A stretch of DNA of 28,433 nt from Hyphomicrobium_A sp964405975 (GTDB lineage Bacteria; Pseudomonadota; Alphaproteobacteria; Rhizobiales; Hyphomicrobiaceae). Under the pieces are notes generated by a model. It ran no database searches, was not told the origin of the DNA, and worked only from the letters and a program-made list of their open reading frames with translations. Made by a program: the position numbers and the translations under genes. This document shows positions 15,190-23,684 of this stretch, one piece after another (position 1 is the first letter of the stretch; each line of letters opens with the position of its first letter). The stretch covers positions 1 to 28,433 of the forward strand of contig CAYOPW010000037.1 in the NCBI GenBank assembly GCA_964405975.1, read 5' to 3'.

Positions 15190-16133
15190 TGACGGTCCTG
15201 CTTCTCGCCGAACACACCAATGATGCGCTCAACCTCGCCACCGGCAAGGCCCTATCTGCTGCGCGCGAAATCGGCAGCGATATCCACATACTGGTGGCAG
15301 GCCATAATTGCCGTGCTGCTGCCGACGAAGCGGCCAAACTTTCCGGGGTCGCCAAGGTGCTCGTCGCCGATGCGCCTCAACTTGAGCATGGTCTGGCGGA
15401 GGAAGCCGCCGCACTCATCGTTCCTCTCATGGCAAACTACGATGCGCTTGTTGCGCCCGCGACGGCGTCGGGCAAGAACGTGTGTCCGCGCGTCGCTGCC
15501 GCGCTGGACGTGATGCAGATATCCGACATCACCAAGGTGGTGTCGGACGACACGTTTGAGAGGCCAATCTATGCTGGGAATGCCATCCAGATCGTTCAGT
15601 CGCCGGAAGCCAAGAAGATTGTGACTGTGCGCACTTCAGCATTCGCCTCGGCTGCTGAGGACGGCTCCGCGTCCATCGAAGACGTTACACCGCCGTCGGC
15701 CGTTGGATTGTCGTCGTTTGAAAAGGCGGAACTGACGACATCGGATCGGCCCGAGCTGGCGTCTGCGAAAATCGTTATCTCGGGCGGGCGCGGCCTGCAG
15801 TCGAGCGAGAACTTCAAGAAGTATTTGGAGCCCGTTGCCGATCGACTCGGTGCGGCGCTTGGCGCTTCACGCGCCGCCGTCGACGCAGGCTTCGTACCCA
15901 ACGACATGCAAGTTGGTCAGACCGGCAAAGTCGTGGCACCAGAACTCTACCTCGCGGTGGGGATTTCCGGTGCCATTCAGCACTTGGCGGGTATGAAAGA
16001 TTCCAAGGTGATCGTGGCGATTAACAAGGATGGCGAGGCGCCAATCTTTCAGGTGGCGGACTACGGCCTCGTTGCGGATCTCTTCCAGGCTTTGCCTGAG
16101 TTAGAGGCGGAATTGAAGAAAGCCGGACACTAA
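15189..16133 (+). CDS. etfA: Electron transfer flavoprotein subunit alpha
   Basis: EtfA holds the FAD of the ETF dimer. The 314-residue protein begins with MTVLLLAEHTNDALN and has the C-terminal FAD-binding domain with SGGRGLQSSENFKKYLEP (about 199-216), GQTGKVVAPELYLAVGISGAIQH and the closing INKDGEAPIFQVADYGLVAD. All are standard for the general ETF alpha subunit. The ATG at 15189 shares one base with the etfB stop; the GTG three bases earlier is rejected. The hbd gene follows after about 40 bases, so the operon pairs an electron carrier with a beta-oxidation step. Confidence 0.96.
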   Translation: MTVLLLAEHTNDALNLATGKALSAAREIGSDIHILVAGHNCRAAADEAAKLSGVAKVLVADAPQLEHGLAEEAAALIVPLMANYDALVAPATASGKNVCPRVAAALDVMQISDITKVVSDDTFERPIYAGNAIQIVQSPEAKKIVTVRTSAFASAAEDGSASIEDVTPPSAVGLSSFEKAELTTSDRPELASAKIVISGGRGLQSSENFKKYLEPVADRLGAALGASRAAVDAGFVPNDMQVGQTGKVVAPELYLAVGISGAIQHLAGMKDSKVIVAINKDGEAPIFQVADYGLVADLFQALPELEAELKKAGH

Positions 16134-16175
16134 CTGGCAAAGAGCGCGGGCTCGGGGACAGAAGGACTTTCGGTG

Positions 16176-17105
16176 ATGAATGTAGCGGTCAAATCACGGG
16201 CTAGGCCCAAGACTGAGACCAGGAAGAGCCGCACGATAAAGAAGGTGGGTGTTATCGGCGCCGGCCAGATGGGCTCCGGTATAGCGCACGTCACGGCGTT
16301 GGGCGGCTATGCCGTCTCGATCAACGATCTCAGGAAAGAAATCGTGGACGATGCGCTCGCCAAGATCGAAAAAGGCATGGCGCGTCAGGCCACAAAGGGT
16401 GTGATCAAGGAGAGCGATGCGAAAGCAGCCTTGAAGCGCATCGGTTTTGCTTCCAGCCTTGATGAATTTGCCGATTGCGATCTCGTCATCGAAGCTGCGA
16501 CTGAGGACGAGGCGATCAAGCGAAAGATCTTTGCAGCGCTTTGCCCAAAGGTTCCTGAAGGGACGCTGATTGCCACAAATACATCCTCGATCTCCGTCAC
16601 CCGGCTCGCATCGACGACAGACCGGCCCGAGCATTTCATCGGCATGCATTTCATGAATCCCGTGCCCCGGATGGAACTTGTGGAGCTTATTCGCGGCATT
16701 GCGACCGACGACGACATGTTCTCTGCGGCGCGTGAATTCGTTGACAGCCTGGGTAAGGTGACGGCTGTGTCTGAAGACTTCCCCGCCTTTATCGTCAACC
16801 GCATCCTGCTGCCGATGCTGAATGAGGCCGTCTATACGCTTTATGAAGGCGTTGGCACCGTTGAGGCCATCGACAAGGCGATGCGTCTGGGTGCACACCA
16901 TCCTATGGGGCCGCTGCAGTTGGCCGATTTCATTGGCCTTGATACCTGCCTTGCCGTGATGCAAGTGCTTTACGAGGGGCTTTCAGATTCGAAGTACCGG
17001 CCCTGTCCGCTGCTTGTAAAGTACGTGGAGGCGGGATGGCTTGGGCGTAAGACGCAGCGCGGTTTCTACGATTACCGTGGGGAGACGCCCGTTCCGACTC
17101 GCTAA
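16176..17105 (+). CDS. hbd: 3-hydroxybutyryl-CoA dehydrogenase
   Basis: The enzyme interconverts acetoacetyl-CoA and 3-hydroxybutyryl-CoA with NAD(P)H, in butyrate/fatty-acid oxidation or polyhydroxybutyrate-related flux. The 309-residue product has the dinucleotide fold motif GVIGAGQMGSGIAH (about 25-38), the catalytic histidine in FIGMHFMNPVP, and the C-terminal dimerisation domain (NRILLPMLNEAVYTLYEG and LGAHHPMGPLQLADFIGLD). A basic extension of about 20 residues precedes the fold, longer than usual for the family. ATG 16176 lies nine bases from an AAGGA; a GTG just before it (16173) is also possible. It is the last gene of the etf operon; the related paaH-type function cannot be excluded. 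Confidence 0.92.
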   Translation: MNVAVKSRARPKTETRKSRTIKKVGVIGAGQMGSGIAHVTALGGYAVSINDLRKEIVDDALAKIEKGMARQATKGVIKESDAKAALKRIGFASSLDEFADCDLVIEAATEDEAIKRKIFAALCPKVPEGTLIATNTSSISVTRLASTTDRPEHFIGMHFMNPVPRMELVELIRGIATDDDMFSAAREFVDSLGKVTAVSEDFPAFIVNRILLPMLNEAVYTLYEGVGTVEAIDKAMRLGAHHPMGPLQLADFIGLDTCLAVMQVLYEGLSDSKYRPCPLLVKYVEAGWLGRKTQRGFYDYRGETPVPTR

Positions 17106-17142
17106 CTAATCGGGAATAGCCATTTATTTTCTGGGTCGCGCT

Positions 17143-17160
17143 GGACCTGATTAGGGGTCC
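17143..17160. terminator. Short hairpin between convergent hbd and the HAD gene
   Basis: GGACC (17143-17147) and GGTCC (17156-17160) form a perfect 5-bp stem with an 8-nt loop that covers the stop codon of the minus-strand HAD gene. It is weak and has no T-run, but it is the only hairpin seen between the two convergent genes. Confidence 0.3.
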
Positions 17161-17951
17161 TTCCCACCGTCTTGTGCGACTAGACCTTCCAGAAAGCGCG
17201 TCAGATCGTCAGTGCTGTGGTGGATATGCGCTGGTGGCGTCTGCCAGCGGCGAATCTGCACGTGTGCAGGATGATCCTCGTGGTCCGGCTCAACCAGCAC
17301 CGTCGTCATGCCGAGTGAATGTGGCGCCTCCAGGTTGTGCGGCATGTCATCGAACATAGCCGACTCGTGAGCGGCCACGTCGTGCCGGCGCATCATGCGA
17401 TCGAATGCATCAGGCTCAGGCTTTGCCACAAACTCACATGCGGCGATGTCGCAGATGTCCTCAAAGAGGTGCAGAACGCCCAGTTTTTCCGCTACGCGCT
17501 CGGCATGGCGCCGTGAACCGTTCGTATAGATCAACTTGCGCCCTTCAAGCGCTTCGATGGCTGCGGCGAGATCAGGCGCCGCGTCGACGACCGAAAGGTC
17601 GATGTTGTGCACATAGTCGAGGAAAGGTTGCGGATCGAATTTATGGACCCGCATGAGACCCGACAGCGTTGTGCCGAACTGTTTATAGTAGGATTTTTGC
17701 AGATGACGTGCGTAGGCCGCCGGCACGCCGAGTTGCTTGGCGATGAACTCAGTCATGCGCATATCGACCTCAGCGAACAGATTGCACGCTGCGGGATAAA
17801 GCGTGTTGTCGAGATCGAAGATCCACACGCTTGTGCGGTCAAAGTCGCGCTGCGCGCGCACCTCCTGTGTACCGTTCGAACGGTCCATGCCGCTTGCTGT
17901 CCCGTTGTTAGGTTGGGAAAGGGGCTTCGCTTCTTTTTTCGGTTCACTCAC
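17151..17951 (-). CDS. HAD-superfamily pyrimidine 5'-nucleotidase
   Basis: The product belongs to the SDT1/pyrimidine-5'-nucleotidase subgroup of HAD phosphatases, which dephosphorylate nucleoside monophosphates such as UMP/CMP or related metabolites. From GTG 17951 it has 266 residues: a polar N-terminal stretch (1-40), motif I DLDNTLY with nucleophile Asp46 and Asp48, motif II in YTNGS, motif III lysine in AKPEPDAF and motif IV FDDMPHNL. The GTG overlaps the argB stop codon by one base (TAGTG), with AAAGG about ten bases upstream; an ATG at 17888 would remove 21 residues without touching the fold. Coupling to argB is a gene order seen in Hyphomicrobiales; the metabolic link is unclear. Confidence 0.86.
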   Translation of the reverse strand: MSEPKKEAKPLSQPNNGTASGMDRSNGTQEVRAQRDFDRTSVWIFDLDNTLYPAACNLFAEVDMRMTEFIAKQLGVPAAYARHLQKSYYKQFGTTLSGLMRVHKFDPQPFLDYVHNIDLSVVDAAPDLAAAIEALEGRKLIYTNGSRRHAERVAEKLGVLHLFEDICDIAACEFVAKPEPDAFDRMMRRHDVAAHESAMFDDMPHNLEAPHSLGMTTVLVEPDHEDHPAHVQIRRWQTPPAHIHHSTDDLTRFLEGLVAQDGGKDP

Positions 17952-18916
17952 TAAGCTGATACCTTTGACTTTCTTTGCCGACGACCAACCAGCGTGCCGA
18001 CGCCATGTGTCGTGAACAGCTCCAAGAGTACGCAATGGGGAACACGCCCGTCGATTATGACGACGGCTTCGACGCCGGCTTCGACCACCTCTATGCAGCC
18101 CTCGACCTTAGGGATCATACCGCCGGAGATGACGCCTTTCTTGATCAGGCTGCGAGCCTCCTCAGTCGTGAGTTGCGCAATGAGTATCTTGTCGTCGTCG
18201 AGGACGCCGGCAACGTCTGTCAGCAATAGCAGGCGCTTGGCTTTCATGCGCGCAGCAAGAGCGCTGGCAAACGTGTCGGCGTTGACATTCAACGTCTCGC
18301 CGTTTCGCCCAATCGCGACCGGTGCGATAACTGGTATAAGGTCCGACTGCGAGATCACATCCACTATATGGGGATTGACCTCCACCGGGTCACCCACATA
18401 CCCAATATCGACCAGCTTCATAAGGTTGGATTCTGGGTCGGGCATCTCGGTAATCTTCTTTGCCACCATCAGGTTGGCATCTTTTCCGCAGATTCCGACC
18501 GCTTTGCCGCCTTGCCGATTTATGGCAGAGACGATGTCCTTGTTGATCGCTCCGGCCAGGACCATTTCGACGACCTCGACTGTGGGTTTGTCTGTGACTC
18601 TCAGGCCGTGAACAAAGTCGGAGCTGATCGCCAGCTTCTTGAGCATGTCGGCGATCTGCGGGCCTCCGCCGTGCACGACAATAGGATTGACACCTGATTG
18701 CTTCAGATAGACGACGTCCTGCGCAAAAGCGTCCGCAAGCGCAGAATCCCCCATCGCGTTGCCGCCAAATTTGATGACAACGGTCTGATCATCGTAGCGA
18801 ATGAGGTGCGGCAACGCTTCGGCGAGGATGCGCGCCTGGACATGCGGTGAAGGTTCCGACTGGGGTGCGGCGCCTTGTCCGCCGCTCTGCGGCGTTGTTG
18901 TCGTCTTCCTCGTCAT
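17951..18916 (-). CDS. argB: Acetylglutamate kinase
   Basis: ArgB phosphorylates N-acetylglutamate, the second step of arginine synthesis. The 321-residue protein has the amino-acid-kinase motifs IKFGGNAMGD (about 49-58), VVHGGGPQI (about 79-87), INRQGGKAVGICGKD and the C-terminal ISGGMIPKVEGC, and ends with the LFTTHGVGTLVGRR segment. The N-terminal extension of about 45 residues could include the mobile helix of hexameric, arginine-inhibited enzymes, so feedback inhibition is likely but inferred. The ATG at 18916 follows AGGAA at about eight bases. In related genomes argB usually follows engB; here an oppositely oriented gene separates them. Confidence 0.96.
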   Translation of the reverse strand: MTRKTTTTPQSGGQGAAPQSEPSPHVQARILAEALPHLIRYDDQTVVIKFGGNAMGDSALADAFAQDVVYLKQSGVNPIVVHGGGPQIADMLKKLAISSDFVHGLRVTDKPTVEVVEMVLAGAINKDIVSAINRQGGKAVGICGKDANLMVAKKITEMPDPESNLMKLVDIGYVGDPVEVNPHIVDVISQSDLIPVIAPVAIGRNGETLNVNADTFASALAARMKAKRLLLLTDVAGVLDDDKILIAQLTTEEARSLIKKGVISGGMIPKVEGCIEVVEAGVEAVVIIDGRVPHCVLLELFTTHGVGTLVGRRQRKSKVSA

Positions 18917-19248
18917 TGTTCCTGGCCTATGATTGCCATCAGTTGGATCGTGGTCATTCTTTGCGCGTCACATTGGATGCCAAGGCAACCGAACGCCAGC
19001 ACATATAACTGGCCTCTTCCCGGCAGCCTAGAGGTCTAGACTGCCCCGCCAGTGTCTGGGACCTGCGGAATTCGCCCACAATAGGGTGCTAACGGATGCT
19101 GTGCAGACGTACCGGTCGTAAAGGTGCTTTGGCGCTGGCAATCAGTTAACGTCACCGCCATAAAGCCGAATCAAATTTCGCCGATTAGGGTGAAAGGGCC
19201 AGGCACGGTCGCGTTGGCTGCGGTAATCCGCCAAGGAGAATTGAGACC
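18917..19248. other. 332-nt divergent intergenic region between argB and the Clp-N gene
   Basis: No gene is supported. The region must hold the promoters of argB (-) and of the Clp-N repeat gene (+). No convincing -35/-10 pair was found for either. The main visible structure is the hairpin at 19022-19045. An AGGAG at 19231-19240 serves the plus-strand gene. Confidence 0.5.
19022..19045. other. 24-nt interrupted inverted repeat
   Basis: GGCAG (19022-19026) pairs with CTGCC (19041-19045), and after one mismatch CTAG pairs with CTAG around an AGGT loop. It could be an operator in the divergent region or a small RNA hairpin in the argB leader. No T-run follows on either strand. Confidence 0.35.
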
Positions 19249-20862
19249 ATGATCGCCGACGAAGTCGGTCGCATAGCCATGTCGTCTAGCCTCGGCGAGT
19301 CGATCAAGCGCGCCGCTGGATATACGCGCGCGCAGGGTCATCCTGAGGTCACGCTGGAACACATGCTGCTTGCGCTGGCTGAGGATCCAGATGCCGGGCT
19401 CGTGCTTGCTGCCAGCAATGTTGACGTGTCACGGCTCGTGACCGACGTGTCGGGCTTTCTCGGCCGCTTGGAAGACCGCAGCGCGGCCGGTAGCGATGCC
19501 GAACCTGCTGTCTCCTCTGCTTTGTTACGTATTCTAGAGGCTGCAGCGGCTGCGGCGAAAGGCGGACACCGGCGCGAGATCAACGGTGCCATCGTACTAG
19601 CGGCCATTGTTGGCGACGGCAAAAGTCCAGCGGCGCATATTCTCCGCTCCCAAGGTCTGACGTTCGAAGATGCGATCCTTGCCATTCAACGAGGTGCCGG
19701 CGCACCTCCTACTGCTCAGTCGGGATTGGGAGGCGCCAAAATCGATGACAGTCCGGCGAGTGAGAGCGAGCCCGTTGGCGGAGCAAACCATGGGCAAGCA
19801 CCGCCGCAGGTCGAGCCGCCCGTTAGCTACGAGGCCAAGTCGGGCGAGGAGGCTGGCGCCGCCGTTGAAGAGGCACCGGCGCCGGTTGTCGAGCCCTCTG
19901 GCCAATCCGAGAAAGACGAAGATAGCGCGGTGGCGACCGCTTCTTCTGATGCCGCCGATATGTCCGAGACGCCGCGAGAGGCAGAGCCAAGTTCGTCAAT
20001 TGATATGCCGTCGTCGGCACCGTTTCCGCCGCCGCTCCCTGTTCCGGCAGCGCCGCCGGAGCGGGCAGCACAACCATCGTGGATGCCGCCGCCTGCGCCT
20101 GCTGGTGCACCCCCATCTCAGCCAGGGCCCGCTGGTCCTGAGCCCACCCCACCCGCAGCCGCTCCGGCCGCTGAGCGTCCGGGTCCGCCTCCGTTGGCGC
20201 CGTGGCCAGAGGCGCGTGGTCCGCGCGAAGCCGCTCCGCGCAGGCAAGCGAGCGTCGTTCCGAGGAAAGACAATGCGGGCAGGGCGGCTACCGGCCAACG
20301 ATCAAGAGCTGGTACGGCAGCAGAAATCGGTCAGCTCGTCGAAAACATTCCGCGCAACATGCGCGTTGCCATACCCGTCCTCGTCGAGGTTCGCATCGCC
20401 CGCAGGGACGTGAAGGCGCTGTCGGAAGGACTTCAGGGCGGAGGTGCTGCCTACCGGCACGAGGTTACGATCACAAATGCCATGTCGGTGCGCCTGCGTG
20501 CGCCTGACGGCGGGTTTTTCATCGAGAATGCATCGCCGGAGACACAGTGGATCGAGAAGACGCTGTTGCTCTCCTCCGACGAGTTTGCAAGTTGGCGCTG
20601 GAACGTGACGCCGCGCGAGAAAGGCAAAAAGCGATTACAGCTCATCATCTCAGCCCGCACCGTCAGCGGCGACGGCTTGGCTGCGGAGACAGCGCTGCCC
20701 GATCAGGTGATTACTGTTCGCGTGAGGACGAACTTTACAAGGTCCGTGTCGCGTTGGGTAGGATGGGCCGTTGCAGCGCTGATCGGCGGCCTGCTGGCAA
20801 GGTTCGGCGAAGGCGCCTACGACGCTGGCCTTCAGGCTTTCGCCAAGTTCATGGCAAGTTGA
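19249..20862 (+). CDS. Clp-N repeat protein with Pro-rich linker, beta-rich domain and C-terminal membrane anchor
   Basis: The 537-residue product starts with a Clp N-terminal double repeat (about 12-150; SLGESIKRAAGYTRAQGHPEV then TLEHMLLALAED, and a second copy around INGAIVLAAIVGDGKSPAAHIL). This is the substrate/adaptor-binding module of ClpA/ClpB/ClpC. No AAA+ domain follows: there is no Walker motif. Residues about 155-350 are a disordered Pro/Ala/Glu/Ser linker. Residues about 357-495 form a beta-rich domain I cannot name (with VTITNAMSVRLRAPDGGFF and WRWNVTPREKGKKRLQLI). One hydrophobic helix (503-519) and a short tail end the protein, suggesting a tail-anchored cytoplasmic protein. 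ATG 19249 has AGGAG ten bases upstream. It ends five bases from the convergent engB. A role as membrane-bound proteostasis adaptor is inference. Confidence 0.88.
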   Translation: MIADEVGRIAMSSSLGESIKRAAGYTRAQGHPEVTLEHMLLALAEDPDAGLVLAASNVDVSRLVTDVSGFLGRLEDRSAAGSDAEPAVSSALLRILEAAAAAAKGGHRREINGAIVLAAIVGDGKSPAAHILRSQGLTFEDAILAIQRGAGAPPTAQSGLGGAKIDDSPASESEPVGGANHGQAPPQVEPPVSYEAKSGEEAGAAVEEAPAPVVEPSGQSEKDEDSAVATASSDAADMSETPREAEPSSSIDMPSSAPFPPPLPVPAAPPERAAQPSWMPPPAPAGAPPSQPGPAGPEPTPPAAAPAAERPGPPPLAPWPEARGPREAAPRRQASVVPRKDNAGRAATGQRSRAGTAAEIGQLVENIPRNMRVAIPVLVEVRIARRDVKALSEGLQGGGAAYRHEVTITNAMSVRLRAPDGGFFIENASPETQWIEKTLLLSSDEFASWRWNVTPREKGKKRLQLIISARTVSGDGLAAETALPDQVITVRVRTNFTRSVSRWVGWAVAALIGGLLARFGEGAYDAGLQAFAKFMAS

Positions 20863-20867
20863 TAGCG

Positions 20868-21512
20868 CTAACCGCGCTCAGCCAGAATAGTTGCGATCGC
20901 CGCCCGCAGTTCGGGAATACCGGCCCCCTTTTCTGAAGACGTTGCCACGACGTTTGGAAAGGCAGCCGGGTGCACCTTGAGCGCCTGAGCAGTCGCTTCA
21001 ATTATATCTGTCAGGGTGTGTGGTTTGATCTTGTCGGCCTTTGTTAAGACGGCCTGATAGGACACTGCCGCTATATCGAGCATCTCCATGATCTGCGCAT
21101 CAATCGGCTTGAGACCATGGCGAGAGTCGATCAGCAAGAAGACGCGCGCCAGCGTCGCGCGACCTTTGAGATAATCTGCGACGAGCTCGGTCCAGGCCGA
21201 AACCTTTTCCTTCGGTGCTTTTGCGAATCCGTAGCCCGGCATGTCGACAAGATAGAGCGGCACGTTTTCGGCAGCGAAGTAGTTGAGCTCCTGCGTGCGG
21301 CCGGGCGTATTAGAGGTGCGCGCCAAACCGTTTTGACGCACAAGCGCGTTGAAGAGGCTTGATTTGCCGACGTTGGAGCGGCCCGCAACTGCCACCTCAA
21401 CCCTGTCGGCTGGCGGTAGGAATTCCAGGGCGGGGACACTCTTGAGGAAGTGCCACGGCCTTTCAAAGAGCCGCTCACCAGCAGCTAGATCAGAAGTGTT
21501 CAGCTCGGACAT
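20868..21512 (-). CDS. engB: Ribosome biogenesis GTP-binding protein EngB (YihA/YsxC)
   Basis: EngB is a TRAFAC-class GTPase needed for assembly of the large ribosomal subunit and for division. The 214-residue product has G1 GRSNVGKSS (about 44-52), G2 threonine in NTPGRTQELN, G3 DMPGYG, and G4 TKADK, all intact. Length is typical for alphaproteobacteria. It starts with ATG at 21512, 36 bases after the yidC stop, and belongs to the rpmH-rnpA-yidC-engB group. The stop lies five bases from the end of the convergent Clp-N gene, leaving no room for a separate terminator. Confidence 0.95.
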   Translation of the reverse strand: MSELNTSDLAAGERLFERPWHFLKSVPALEFLPPADRVEVAVAGRSNVGKSSLFNALVRQNGLARTSNTPGRTQELNYFAAENVPLYLVDMPGYGFAKAPKEKVSAWTELVADYLKGRATLARVFLLIDSRHGLKPIDAQIMEMLDIAAVSYQAVLTKADKIKPHTLTDIIEATAQALKVHPAAFPNVVATSSEKGAGIPELRAAIATILAERG

Positions 21513-21548
21513 GTTCGGTATAGCGCATGAAGCGCAGCGTATGTGCCC

Positions 21549-23546
21549 TTAGGGCCGCTCTTTTTTCGCGTCGGTCTTTGCGGCAGGTTCCTGTTTTCCA
21601 TTGGCGGCGGGCTTGGCGGTTTTGTCGTCTTTTTCATCATTTGCGGCCTTGGACGCTTGCGAACCCGGCAGTCTCTCGTTCGCTGCGCTCATAAGTTGCT
21701 TACTCAAGCTCGCAACGGGGCGGAAGGTTCGCTCGATATTGCCTAAGAGATGGATCTCAACGCCATGCTTTTTCATGATGTACGACTGCTGCATCAATGA
21801 GAGAGTATTGCTCCAAGCCCAGTAGATGACGAGCCCGGCTGGGAACGAGGCCAACAGGAACGTGAACAGCACGGGCATCCAATTGAAAATCTGCTGCTGA
21901 ATGGGATCGGGCTGCTGCGGGTTGAGCTGCATTTGCAGCCACATGGTGATGCCCATGATCAGCGGCCACGCGCCGATATGCAAGAAATCCGGCACCGCAA
22001 AAGGCAGAAGCCCGAACAAGTTGAACACTGATGTCGGGTCAGGTGCTGAAAGATCTTGGATCCAGCCGAAGAAGGGCGCTTGGCGCATGTCGATCGTGAC
22101 GTACAAAACTTTGTAGAGAGCAAAGAACACCGGTATCTGCAGTAGGATCGGCAAACAGCCCGAGATCGGGTTCACCTTTTCCTTCTTGTACAGGTTCATG
22201 AGTTCCTGCTGCTGGCGCATCTTGTCGTCTTTGTAGCGCTCGCGAAGTTGTTCCATCTGCGGCTGCAACTTCTTCATCTTTGCCATGGAGGCGAATTGCT
22301 TGTTGGCAAGCGGGAAGAAGGCCAGTCGGACCAGCACCGTGAGGATCAGAATGCTGACGCCGAAGTTGTGGACGACCGAATTGATGGCCTCCAGCAGGTA
22401 GAACAGCGGCTTTGTGATAAAGTAAAACCAGCCCCAATCGATCATCAGGTCGAAGTTCAAAATCTTGAGATCGGCCTGGTAGCGCTCAATGATGTCGACC
22501 TTCTTGGCGCCGGCATAAAGGTGGGCTTCGACGCCTTGGCTCTGGCCCGGCGCAATTGTGACGGGCTGGCGCAAATAGTCTGTCTGATAGGACGCCTTGT
22601 CAGCGGCCGATGTCGGTTCGTGGCCGGAGAATTGAGCGCGGAAGGGTTCAGTCTGACTGGGAACGAGCGCCGAGGCCCAATATTTGTCGGTGAAGCCAAG
22701 CCAGCCGCCCGTTGCATTTTTAAACGTCTGTGTTCCACCTTCTTCGGCGGCATCGGTGTAGTCGATTTCTTGCAGCCCCTTCTCGCCGATCACGCCAATC
22801 AGGCCCTCATGAAGGATATAGAACCCCTTAATCTTGGGCGTGCCATAGCGATGAATGCGCGCGTAGGGGATGAGTGTGACGGTCTCGCCTGAATTGTTTT
22901 CAACCGCGTCGGCGACTTTGATCATGTAGTCGTCGTCGATGGACAACGTGCGCTTAAAGACGAGGCCTTCGCCGTTGTCCCACGTAAGCGTCACCGGATT
23001 CGTGGGCGTCAACGACGCATCGCCGTCTGCCTGCCATAGCGTTTTCCGGTCGGGCAATTTTTTCGGCGAGCCACCCTGCTGCACCCAACCATATTCGGCG
23101 AAGTAGGGGGCCGGGCTGTTCGCCGGCGAAAACAGCACGACGTTGGGGCTCGTTGGATCGATCGTCTCGCGGTACTTCACCAGCACCAGATCGTCGATAC
23201 GTCCGCTCTTGAGCGCGATTGAGCCTGTAAGTGAGGGTGTCTCGATAGCAAGCCGCGGAGACGCTGCAAGCGCTTGTTTGCGCGTTTTGACAAGGGGTGG
23301 TGGCGCGGCTGCGCCGGGCACGGCCCCTTCGGACATGGGGACCGGCGGCTGCAACTTTGTCGCTGCATCCGGGGTTGTCGCCCGCGGGGTCGTCGTTTGA
23401 GTCTGTTCCTGCTTGGCGCGCTCGCGCGCCTGCTGTTCTTCCATCTTCGGTCCGGCATAAAAGATCTGCCAACCGAGCAAGATGGCCATCGACAGCGCCA
23501 CCGCAATCAATAGGTTTTTTTGTTGGTCAGGGTCTTGCGACTGCAT
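21549..23546 (-). CDS. yidC: Membrane protein insertase YidC
   Basis: YidC inserts and folds inner-membrane proteins alone or with SecYEG; the Fo c subunit is a classic client. The 665-residue protein has an N-terminal membrane anchor (NLLIAVALSMAILLGWQIFY), a Pro/Ala-rich stretch (about 45-90), the large periplasmic P1 domain (about 95-370) and five C-terminal helices. The conserved hydrophilic-groove arginine is in LTVLVRLAFFPL. The cytoplasmic C1 hairpin (MAKMKKLQPQMEQLRERYKDD) follows, and the tail is Lys/Ala-rich. This is the Gram-negative form. The small yidD gene often found between rnpA and yidC is absent here; the 145-base gap holds no matching frame. Confidence 0.97.
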   Translation of the reverse strand: MQSQDPDQQKNLLIAVALSMAILLGWQIFYAGPKMEEQQARERAKQEQTQTTTPRATTPDAATKLQPPVPMSEGAVPGAAAPPPLVKTRKQALAASPRLAIETPSLTGSIALKSGRIDDLVLVKYRETIDPTSPNVVLFSPANSPAPYFAEYGWVQQGGSPKKLPDRKTLWQADGDASLTPTNPVTLTWDNGEGLVFKRTLSIDDDYMIKVADAVENNSGETVTLIPYARIHRYGTPKIKGFYILHEGLIGVIGEKGLQEIDYTDAAEEGGTQTFKNATGGWLGFTDKYWASALVPSQTEPFRAQFSGHEPTSAADKASYQTDYLRQPVTIAPGQSQGVEAHLYAGAKKVDIIERYQADLKILNFDLMIDWGWFYFITKPLFYLLEAINSVVHNFGVSILILTVLVRLAFFPLANKQFASMAKMKKLQPQMEQLRERYKDDKMRQQQELMNLYKKEKVNPISGCLPILLQIPVFFALYKVLYVTIDMRQAPFFGWIQDLSAPDPTSVFNLFGLLPFAVPDFLHIGAWPLIMGITMWLQMQLNPQQPDPIQQQIFNWMPVLFTFLLASFPAGLVIYWAWSNTLSLMQQSYIMKKHGVEIHLLGNIERTFRPVASLSKQLMSAANERLPGSQASKAANDEKDDKTAKPAANGKQEPAAKTDAKKERP

Positions 23547-23684
23547 CCGTGGTCTCGGCCTATTCCGTTCTTGTGTCAGTTCTCAAAGCCGCGCCCGTCC
23601 ATTGCTGAATTGAGCGACAATGGAAAGGGGCACCGCGCCGGCCCTGCCCGCCAGCCCAATAGCGCGCTTAATCGGTTTCTCAAA

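Noticed and set aside
16194..16964. Minus-strand 256-codon frame over hbd
   Set aside because: Antisense shadow; the opposite strand carries an intact dehydrogenase with all motifs.
19670..20413. Plus-strand 247-codon frame inside the Clp-N gene
   Set aside because: Extremely Arg-rich out-of-frame reading of the GC-rich linker; no ribosome binding site.
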